Shown piece after piece: positions 4,833 to 11,258 of a DNA stretch of 11,258 bases. The stretch is from Omnitrophica bacterium RIFCSPLOWO2_01_FULL_45_10. Its GTDB lineage: Bacteria; Omnitrophota; Gorgyraeia; 2-01-FULL-45-10. Both the position numbers and the translations under genes were made by a program. Each line of letters starts with the position of its first letter. Position 1 is the first letter of the stretch. Under the pieces are notes generated by a model that did no database searches, was not told the DNA's origin, and saw only the letters and a program-made list of their open reading frames with translations. The stretch lies in assembly GCA_001804165.1 (NCBI GenBank), contig MHFL01000004.1:6578-17835 (forward strand), given 5' to 3'.

Positions 4833-7526
4833 TCATTTCTCACGATGCCGGCCGATTAACTTAACCACCTCCATGGCCCACAAAGGAAATGATGAGATTG
4901 CCACCACTAAAACCCAATCGAATAGGCCGAGGGGTTCGGTCTTAAAAACTTTCTGTAAAATCGGCACGTAGACCGCGGCCATCTGCAGGAGAAATGATAT
5001 GCCCGTCGCGAGGATTAGTTTCTTATTTGTGAATATGCCTATCTTAAATAAAGAGATTGTCATATTGCGGCAGTTGAACGAATGGAACAACTGACTGCAT
5101 GAAAGGACGACGAATGCGGCGGTTCTTGCGCGGACGATCCCCTCATTTTCTATGAATAGAACGAACGCGAAGGCCGAAAGACTGCATAACGCGATAAAGG
5201 CGCCCTGAGCCAGCATCAGGAAGGCGTTATTTTTCGTAACGACTCTTTCGTTTACCGGCCGTGGCGGACGCTTCATTATGTCAGGATCGACCGGATCAAC
5301 GCCCAGGGCCAAGGCGGGCAGTCCATCCGTAACAAGATTAACCCATAGGATGTGAATCGGTAAAAGCGGAATGGGCAGCCCGATTAAAGAGGCGGTGAAC
5401 ATGACGAGTATCTCGCCGGCATTGCAGGATAGAAGATAGTGGACGAATTTCTTTATATTATCGTATATCCCTCGTCCTTCCTCAACCGCCGCGACAATGG
5501 AGGCGAAATTATCGTCTGTTATCACCATGTCTGAAACCTCTTTAGTAACATCGGTTCCGGTTATGCCCATGGCCACACCGATATCCGCCTCTTTTACCGC
5601 CGGAGCGTCATTTACGCCGTCGCCTGTCATGGCAACAACCTCGCCAATTTTCCGCCAGGCGCGCACTATCCTTAACTTATGCGCCGGTGAGACCCTGGCG
5701 TAGACGGGTATTTTCCGAACCTCTTTATAAAACTCTTCATCGTTTATAGCATCCAGCTCCTCGCCTGTAAGGGCGAGGGAATCCTCTTTGAAAAACCCGA
5801 GTTGGCGCGCTATTGCCACTGCCGTATTCTTGTGGTCGCCTGTTATCATTACGGTCCCGATGCCCGCCGTGACGCATTCCTTTATTGATTGTTTTACCTC
5901 TTCTCTCGGCGGGTCGATCATGGCGATGAGCCCGAAGAATGTGAGTTCTGTCTCTATCGATTTTGCGTCATAAGTTTTAGGCGCACTTTGGAGATCCCTA
6001 TAGGCGACCGCCAGAACCCTCATCGCTTTATCGGCCAGTTCCGAATTAATCTTCAAAATTCTCACCCTATCCGCTTCCGACAAACTCTTTCTCGAGCCCT
6101 TCTCCTCTATTAATGCGCAGTCTTTTAATAAGACATCGGGCGCCCCCTTCACGAAAGCGGCATATCGCGAATCTATCGATCTTACTATCGTCATCTTCTT
6201 TCGTTCAGGATCGAAAGGAACCTCTTCGACAAAAATTAACTTTTTCTCCATCTCCCCTTTGTCGATCCCGGCCTTTCTCGCGGCCGTGAGCAATGCCCCT
6301 TCGGTTGGGTCACCCAATATTTTATATGCGCCCTCCTCTTCGACGAGTCGGGCGCTATTACATAAGACGCTGATCGTGAGCGCCTTGCTTAGCCCGGGAT
6401 GATCCTGAATATTCGCTTTTTTCCCCCCGAGCAGGAATTCGCCGCTCGGCGCATATCCAACGCCGGTCAGTTCAAATAATTCACCATCAGCGTATATTGA
6501 CTTTACGGTCATCTCATTCTTTGTAAGGGTGCCTGTCTTATCCGAGCAGATGACTGTGGCCGAACCCAACGTCTCGACTGACGGCAATTTTCTTATCAAC
6601 GCGTGCCGTCTCACCATCCTCTGGACGCCTAAGGCGAGGGCAATCGTAACGACAGCAGGAAGCCCTTCGGGGATGGCCGCCACAGCAAGACTCACGGAGG
6701 TCAGGAACATGTCGAGCAGTTTGCCGCCCCTTATTACGCCGATGAGAAAGACAAGGCCCACCAAAACGAAACATAACCAAACTATCCACTTTCCGAACTC
6801 CTCCAATTTCTTTTGTAGAGGCGTTGATTCATCTTTTATCTCCTGGATCAGACCAGCGATGGCCCCGAACTCTGTCTTCATTCCCGTATCTGTAACTATG
6901 GCCCTTGCCTTGCCTGAAGCTACCTGGGTCCCCATGTAGACCATGTTCGCCCGGTCGGCCAAAGGATACTCTTTTTTTTCCTCAAGAACCATTGATATCT
7001 TCCCGACAGGCGACGATTCGCCCGTAAGGCTCGCCTCCTGTGTGGTGAAATTGCCTGTCGCGTAGGTGATGCGGCAGTCTGCCGACACAATATCACCTGA
7101 TTCCAACTCCAGAAGATCGCCCGGGACTATTTGGGAAGAAGGTATTACGGAAAGAGTTCCGTCGCGGATGATTTTAGAGGTGGGCGAGGTCATCTTCTTC
7201 AATGCGGCGAGCGACTTCTCAGCGCGGTATTCCTGGAAAAAACCCAGGACAGCGTTGAGTATGAGTATCGCGATTATGGCGAGCGCGTCTATCCATTCCT
7301 TTAAGAAGCCGGAGATAAGCGCGGCCCCTATTAAAACCCATACGATGAAATCCTTAAACTGCTCTAAAAAAATAGAAAAGGCCGTTCGGCCCTTTTTCTC
7401 CTTTAATTGATTGGGGCCGAACTTTTCAAGCCGGGACTTCGCTTCAGCGCTAGAGAGCCCCTTTTGAGCGTTTGTAGAAAGGGTGGATTCGACTTGGTCT
7501 ATACTTAAATGCCACCAGCGGTTCAT
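4833..7526 (-). CDS. P2A-type (SERCA-like) cation-transporting ATPase, probably Ca2+
   Basis: 897-aa inner-membrane ATP-driven cation pump, full length for bacterial P2 ATPases. Domains in order: N-terminal cation-ATPase domain (about 3-75), actuator domain with LTGES (167-171), TM4 motif VAAIPEGLPA (282-291, Glu287), phosphorylation site CSDKTGTLT (327-335, Asp329), nucleotide domain with KGAPD (460-464), and hinge motif MTGDGVNDAP (633-642). TM5 has NAGE (Asn702, Glu705) and TM6 LWVNLVTDGLP (Asn730, Thr733, Asp734), all matching SERCA Ca2+ ligands. In TM8 the SERCA Glu908 position appears to be Asn818 (SQLFHSFN, as in PMCA), suggesting one Ca2+ per cycle rather than two. The start codon overlaps the RND pump's stop (ATGA), so the two are translationally coupled. 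Ca2+ export is the best call; Mn2+ or another divalent ion is possible given the heavy-metal pump upstream. It is not a P1B metal ATPase, as it lacks the CPC motif and metal-binding N-domains. Confidence 0.93.
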   Translation of the reverse strand: MNRWWHLSIDQVESTLSTNAQKGLSSAEAKSRLEKFGPNQLKEKKGRTAFSIFLEQFKDFIVWVLIGAALISGFLKEWIDALAIIAILILNAVLGFFQEYRAEKSLAALKKMTSPTSKIIRDGTLSVIPSSQIVPGDLLELESGDIVSADCRITYATGNFTTQEASLTGESSPVGKISMVLEEKKEYPLADRANMVYMGTQVASGKARAIVTDTGMKTEFGAIAGLIQEIKDESTPLQKKLEEFGKWIVWLCFVLVGLVFLIGVIRGGKLLDMFLTSVSLAVAAIPEGLPAVVTIALALGVQRMVRRHALIRKLPSVETLGSATVICSDKTGTLTKNEMTVKSIYADGELFELTGVGYAPSGEFLLGGKKANIQDHPGLSKALTISVLCNSARLVEEEGAYKILGDPTEGALLTAARKAGIDKGEMEKKLIFVEEVPFDPERKKMTIVRSIDSRYAAFVKGAPDVLLKDCALIEEKGSRKSLSEADRVRILKINSELADKAMRVLAVAYRDLQSAPKTYDAKSIETELTFFGLIAMIDPPREEVKQSIKECVTAGIGTVMITGDHKNTAVAIARQLGFFKEDSLALTGEELDAINDEEFYKEVRKIPVYARVSPAHKLRIVRAWRKIGEVVAMTGDGVNDAPAVKEADIGVAMGITGTDVTKEVSDMVITDDNFASIVAAVEEGRGIYDNIKKFVHYLLSCNAGEILVMFTASLIGLPIPLLPIHILWVNLVTDGLPALALGVDPVDPDIMKRPPRPVNERVVTKNNAFLMLAQGAFIALCSLSAFAFVLFIENEGIVRARTAAFVVLSCSQLFHSFNCRNMTISLFKIGIFTNKKLILATGISFLLQMAAVYVPILQKVFKTEPLGLFDWVLVVAISSFPLWAMEVVKLIGRHREK

Positions 7527-10500
7527 CTTTCAATCTTTCTTGACCCGCGGAGGATCCCGAAGTCGCCTTTCCAGATGACGTAAAAGGTGGGAATTATTAC
7601 TAAAGAAAGAATGAGAGCCGAGAATAATCCGAATATTATCGGCACCGTATAGCGTTTTAAAAATTCGGCGCCTATGCCTGTTGCCCACATGGCGGGCATG
7701 AGGCCCAATATATCCGCGGAGCAGGTCATGATCGCCGGCCTAAGAGCTCTCGACGCGCCTGTCTTTAGCGCCTCATATAAATCAGGCATCGTCTTTATCG
7801 TCCCATCTGCCAAGGCCTTCTCATAACTTAGAGTCATATATGTCGTAATGAGGGCCGAGAGGGCCGCGCCTATGCCGACAACCTCCATCATGCCTGCCCA
7901 GACCGCGATGGACATGTTGAAGTTGAGGAGCCGTATGCTCCAGATGGCACCGACAGCGGTAAACGGCATCGCGAGGATTATGAGGAGCGTGGAGACAACA
8001 GATTTAAAATTGAAATAATAAATCAGGAAGATAATAAGAAGCGTGGCCGGGATGAAGATGCCGAGCCGCTTTCTTACGCGCTCCATGTACTCATACTGGC
8101 CGCTCCACGTAATACTATAGCCCAACGGCAATTTGACTTCTTTCGATACGGCCTTCTTGGCGTCCCTCACATATCCGCCGATGTCCCTGCCCGCCATATC
8201 GACATAAACATATCCTGAAAGCATTCCGTTCTCATCCCGTATCATCGCCGGGCCAAGCGTTAGTTTTATATCCGCAAGTTGTTCCAATGGAACCTGGGCG
8301 CCTGACATCGTTGGAATGAGGACACGTTTCAATTTTTCTAAATCGTCTCTGAGTTCGCGCGGATACCTGACGTTTATCGGATACCGCTCCCTTCCCTCAA
8401 CTGTTGTGGATATATTTTCTCCTCCGACGGCGGACATTATTACCATGTTCACATCATCGATGGTCAAGCCGTATCGGGCGATTTGCTCTCGTTTCAAATC
8501 AAAATCTACAAAGTATCCACCTGCGGTTCTTTCAGCGTAGACGGATCGGGTCCCGGGCACGTTCTTCAGGGCCATCTCCATGTGAGCGCCTATCTTCTCT
8601 ATCTCTTTCAGGTCGGAGCCGAATATCTTTATGCCTACGGGCGTCCTCACGCCTGTGGTCAACATGTCTATGCGCGCCTTTATCGGCATGGTCCAGGCAT
8701 TCGACACTCCCGGAAACTGCATCGATTTATCCATCTCGGCGACAAGTTCATCGAACGTGACGCTTCGTTTTATAAATGGAATAAATTTTAAGATAGGAAC
8801 CTTTCGCCATTGACTTCTGGGCTTCAATATCGCGGTGGTCTCCATCATCGAAAAAGGCGCGGGGTCAGTCGACGTCTCGGATCTACCCGCCTTGCCGAAG
8901 ACCCTCTCGACTTCAGGGAAACTCTTCAATATCTTATCCTGGGTCAGCATGAGTTTTGCCGCCTCGGTCACTGAGATGCCGGGAAGGGTTGTCGGCATAT
9001 AAAGGATGCTCCCTTCATATAAGGGCGGCATAAATTCAGAGCCCAGCGACATGAATATAGGTATGGTCAAAAGAACTATGAGAATCAGGATCATCACTGT
9101 GGCTTTACGATGAACGAATGTCCAGTCAAGAATCTTTCTATGGTATATAGCCAAGAACCTTGACGCGAAATGGTCTTCGAGGGACCGGCCCTTCGTCTTA
9201 CGAAGGAATATCATTATTAACGCGGGCACGAGCGTAATGGAAAGGACGGCGCCGAAGAAGACCGAGAATATCTGGGTCGCGGCCATTGGCTTGAAGAGCC
9301 GGCCCTCCTGACCGATGAGACTGAATAGAGGAATGAATCCGATGACGGTCACCATGAGCGAGGAGAATATCGGAGGTCCGGCCTCTTTCATCGCCTCTAT
9401 CATGACGGCCTTGCGCTCGCCTTTTATTTTGCCCTGAGATAATTCATACAATTTCGAATGGACGTTCTCGACCAGTACAACGCCTACGTCCACCATGTCG
9501 CCGACAGCAAGGACTATGCCCATGATCGACATGATGTTCACCGTAAGACGCAAACCGCCCATAGGGATGAACGCGATCGATACCGCTACAGGGAGGAGGA
9601 TAATAGGCATCAGCGCTGATGGAATATGAAGAAGGAAGAATATGATCATGGCCGCGACTATCAAGAAATCCTCGATCAGGACCTCGTTTATCGTATCTAT
9701 CGATTTTCTTATAAGTTCTGTCCTGTCGTAAGTAGTTACTATTTTCACGCCTTCGGGCAGGTTAGGCGTTATCTCTTTTATCTTGTCTTTTACTCTATCA
9801 ATGGTCCTTAAGGCGCTTTCTCCGTGACGCATCACCACGATGCCGCCGACAACGTCGCCTCTCCCATCCAGGTCCGCGATGCCGCGCCGTATGTCGGGCC
9901 CTAAAACAACATTTGCTACATTCTTAACGAGAACCGGCACCCCTGTCTTCTCATCGATTCCTATAACGATCTCCTCGATGTCCTTCGCTGATTTCGCGTA
10001 ACCCCGGGAGCGGACCATGTATTCGGCTCCGGAGAGCTCAACGAGACGTCCTCCGACGTCGTTATTGCCATGTCGAATTGCCTCAACCACTTTCATTATG
10101 GATATGTTATAAATGAGCAGTTTATTCGGGTCAACGTTCACCTGATACTGCCTTACGAACCCGCCTATAGGCGCTACCTCAGCGACACCGGGAACACTCT
10201 GTAGATAATAACGCATGTACCAGTCCTGAAACGTCCGAAGATCGGCGAGGGAGTGTTTGCCTGTCTCATCAACAAGCGCGTATTGAAAGACCCACCCCAC
10301 GCCTGTCGCGTCGGGTCCGAGTTCTGTGCTCACCCCTTTCGGAAGACGCGGTGTAATTTTTGAAAGATACTCCAGCGTCCTCGAGCGGGCCCAGTAGATG
10401 TCTGTCCCGTCTTCGAATATCACGTAAATAAAGGAATAGCCGAAGTCGGAAAAACCCCTGATCGCCTTGACCTTTGGCGCGCCGAGAAGGGCGCTTATTA

Positions 10501-10711
10501 TCGGGTATGTGACCTGATCCTCTATGATATCCGGAGACCGATCCCAGCGGGAGTAAATGATGACCTGCGTGTCGGATAAGTCGGGTATGGCGTCAAGGGG
10601 GAGATTCCGCATCGTATATATGCCCCCGAGCGCCGCGGCCGCGACCAATACAAAAACGATGAATTTATTATTGGCGCAATATTCTATGATCTTTTCTACG
10701 AATTGTCTCAT
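7523..10711 (-). CDS. cusA: HME-RND heavy-metal efflux pump, CusA/CzcA family
   Basis: 1062-aa proton-driven inner-membrane pump of a tripartite metal exporter. It resembles CusA throughout: DAIPDLSDTQV (40-50), QVTYP (66-70), VIFEDGTD.YWARSR (97-111), ELGPDATGVGW (130-140), VTTYDR (325-330), GQEGRLF (467-473) and YMPTTLPGIS (571-580). Twelve membrane helices fit two repeats, each with a large periplasmic loop. Of the CusA metal-binding methionines (573/623/672), the first two align with Met622 and Met683; the third is Leu749. CusA's TM4 Asp405 aligns with Asp408, but CusA Glu939 and Lys984 align with Ala950 and Ala993; extra acids Asp405 and Glu943 lie near. Metal specificity (Cu/Ag, Zn/Co/Cd or other) is therefore uncertain. 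It starts 9 nt after the adaptor gene stop, without a Shine-Dalgarno, and overlaps the ATPase start by 4 nt. An outer-membrane partner is not in the window. Confidence 0.94.
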   Translation of the reverse strand: MRQFVEKIIEYCANNKFIVFVLVAAAALGGIYTMRNLPLDAIPDLSDTQVIIYSRWDRSPDIIEDQVTYPIISALLGAPKVKAIRGFSDFGYSFIYVIFEDGTDIYWARSRTLEYLSKITPRLPKGVSTELGPDATGVGWVFQYALVDETGKHSLADLRTFQDWYMRYYLQSVPGVAEVAPIGGFVRQYQVNVDPNKLLIYNISIMKVVEAIRHGNNDVGGRLVELSGAEYMVRSRGYAKSAKDIEEIVIGIDEKTGVPVLVKNVANVVLGPDIRRGIADLDGRGDVVGGIVVMRHGESALRTIDRVKDKIKEITPNLPEGVKIVTTYDRTELIRKSIDTINEVLIEDFLIVAAMIIFFLLHIPSALMPIILLPVAVSIAFIPMGGLRLTVNIMSIMGIVLAVGDMVDVGVVLVENVHSKLYELSQGKIKGERKAVMIEAMKEAGPPIFSSLMVTVIGFIPLFSLIGQEGRLFKPMAATQIFSVFFGAVLSITLVPALIMIFLRKTKGRSLEDHFASRFLAIYHRKILDWTFVHRKATVMILILIVLLTIPIFMSLGSEFMPPLYEGSILYMPTTLPGISVTEAAKLMLTQDKILKSFPEVERVFGKAGRSETSTDPAPFSMMETTAILKPRSQWRKVPILKFIPFIKRSVTFDELVAEMDKSMQFPGVSNAWTMPIKARIDMLTTGVRTPVGIKIFGSDLKEIEKIGAHMEMALKNVPGTRSVYAERTAGGYFVDFDLKREQIARYGLTIDDVNMVIMSAVGGENISTTVEGRERYPINVRYPRELRDDLEKLKRVLIPTMSGAQVPLEQLADIKLTLGPAMIRDENGMLSGYVYVDMAGRDIGGYVRDAKKAVSKEVKLPLGYSITWSGQYEYMERVRKRLGIFIPATLLIIFLIYYFNFKSVVSTLLIILAMPFTAVGAIWSIRLLNFNMSIAVWAGMMEVVGIGAALSALITTYMTLSYEKALADGTIKTMPDLYEALKTGASRALRPAIMTCSADILGLMPAMWATGIGAEFLKRYTVPIIFGLFSALILSLVIIPTFYVIWKGDFGILRGSRKIER

Positions 10712-10720
10712 AATAAAATT

Positions 10721-11258
10721 CTATTGCCCATGTTTATGCGTTTCTTCCCCTAGAGCGGATTTTAATTTTGATTCTGAATCTATAAGGAAGGTGCCGCTCG
10801 TTACCACAATATCGCCTTCGGTCAAGCCCTCTAGAACCTCATAATAACCTTCTGCCTTCTGTCCTATCTTGACCTCCCTCGATTCCAGCAAATCGCCTTC
10901 TCTTGATATATAAACTATCTTCCTTAATCCTGTGTCAAGTATCGCCCCCTCGGGCACGGCGAGCCTCGACCCCATATCTATCTTGATATTTGCGTTTACG
11001 AACATCTGGGGTTTAAGTTTACCGTCGCGGTTTTCCACCTCCACCCGTATCTGATTCGTCCTCGTTAAAGGATCCAATACGGGATAGATGGACCTGATAA
11101 CTCCACGGAATGTCTCGCCCGGATACGCGACTGCCTCTATCTCTACATCTTGCCCCGGGCTCATAAGCCCTATCTCATATTCGTAGACAGAGATATATGC
11201 CCATACCCTGTCTTCCTTGCCTGGAAGATAAAGGCCCGTTTGAGCGTTGCGTTTATTC
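10721..11258 (-). CDS. cusB: RND efflux periplasmic adaptor, CusB/HlyD family (5' end outside window)
   Basis: C-terminal 178 codons of a membrane-fusion protein linking the RND pump to an outer-membrane channel. The reading frame is open to the window edge, so an internal ATG at 11164 is not the start. Visible: KEDRVWAYISVYEYEIGLMSPGQDVEI, the beta-barrel entry typical of CusB; YPGETFRGVIRSIYPVLDPLTRTNQIRVEVEN, the classic adaptor signature; then PEGAILDTGLRKIVYI and KIGQKAEGYYEVLEGLTEGDIVVTSGTFLIDSESKL, the membrane-proximal domain. The tail ends HKHGQ, with two histidines. The N-terminal part, including the CusB methionine metal site, the lipoyl domain and the signal peptide, is outside the window. 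Order adaptor then pump matches cus/czc operons. Confidence 0.92.
   Translation of the reverse strand, partial: NKRNAQTGLYLPGKEDRVWAYISVYEYEIGLMSPGQDVEIEAVAYPGETFRGVIRSIYPVLDPLTRTNQIRVEVENRDGKLKPQMFVNANIKIDMGSRLAVPEGAILDTGLRKIVYISREGDLLESREVKIGQKAEGYYEVLEGLTEGDIVVTSGTFLIDSESKLKSALGEETHKHGQ

Noticed and set aside
4808..4834. 27-nt uninterrupted pyrimidine tract (purines on the coding strand) after the ATPase stop
   Set aside because: It has no hairpin and is not C-rich in the transcribed RNA, so neither an intrinsic nor a Rho-type terminator is supported; A/G-rich leaders are common before strong ribosome binding sites.
6529..6939. 136-aa plus-strand reading frame
   Set aside because: It lies wholly antisense to the P-type ATPase, whose protein is conserved across this stretch; the product has no recognisable domain and there is no ribosome binding or promoter signal.
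8404..8791. Overlapping plus-strand reading frames of 118 and 102 aa
   Set aside because: They are antisense to conserved CusA-type periplasmic sequence, including the metal-site region, and their products are Ser/Arg-rich and family-less, as expected for shadow frames.
10721..11164. Adaptor protein starting at the internal ATG at 11164
   Set aside because: The same frame continues to the window edge with typical CusB sequence (VWAYISVYEYEIGL), so this Met is internal and the gene is cut by the edge.
1..11258. CRISPR arrays, tRNA/rRNA genes, insertion sequences, phage or toxin-antitoxin genes
   Set aside because: I saw no direct-repeat arrays, cloverleaf or rRNA sequence, transposase-like protein or terminal repeats; coding sequence fills nearly the whole window.

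Overview
The window reads as a compact, gene-dense bacterial segment with everything on the minus strand, so transcription runs from position 11258 towards position 1. The organism looks Gram-negative-like: it has an HME-RND tripartite efflux pump with a periplasmic adaptor, and an exported thioredoxin-like lipoprotein. It also looks anaerobic with C1 metabolism: it has MetV, the zinc/iron-sulfur partner protein of acetogen-type methylene-tetrahydrofolate reductase, together with Fe-S cluster genes. Short gaps and frequent absence of Shine-Dalgarno sequences suggest an uncultured lineage. Candidatus Omnitrophota would fit, but that is a guess from protein style, not something proven here.

Region A (11258 to 4833) is a metal/cation transport operon. 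It holds the C-terminal part of a CusB/CzcB-type adaptor, a CusA/CzcA-type RND pump (1062 aa), and a P2A-type (SERCA-like) cation ATPase (897 aa) whose start codon overlaps the pump's stop codon (ATGA). The RND pump keeps two of the three CusA methionines and appears to have a rearranged proton-relay set. The ATPase keeps most Ca2+ ligands but has Asn where SERCA has the TM8 Glu.

Region B (4755 to 1284) begins at an extended -10 promoter. It encodes a 72-aa membrane-anchored small protein, CcdA, an 84-aa exported small protein with two cysteines, a TlpA/ResA-like lipoprotein, MetV, and a short pyruvate kinase lacking the usual C-terminal domain. CcdA would carry reducing equivalents across the membrane to the TlpA-like protein, and the two small proteins are candidate partners. 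A perfect 38-bp palindrome lies inside the pyruvate kinase coding sequence.

Region C (1257 to 1) is an isc/nif-type Fe-S unit: an IscR-like Rrf2 regulator and a NifS/IscS cysteine desulfurase cut by the window edge. Its promoter is a near-consensus sigma70 promoter (TTGACA, 17 bp, TAATAT) overlapped by a sequence matching 22 of 25 positions of the E. coli IscR type 1 operator consensus as I recall it. The inferred transcript start leaves almost no leader, so the regulator may be translated from a leaderless mRNA.

No tRNA, rRNA, CRISPR array, insertion sequence or convincing intrinsic terminator was seen. No gene-free stretch exceeds about 110 bases.
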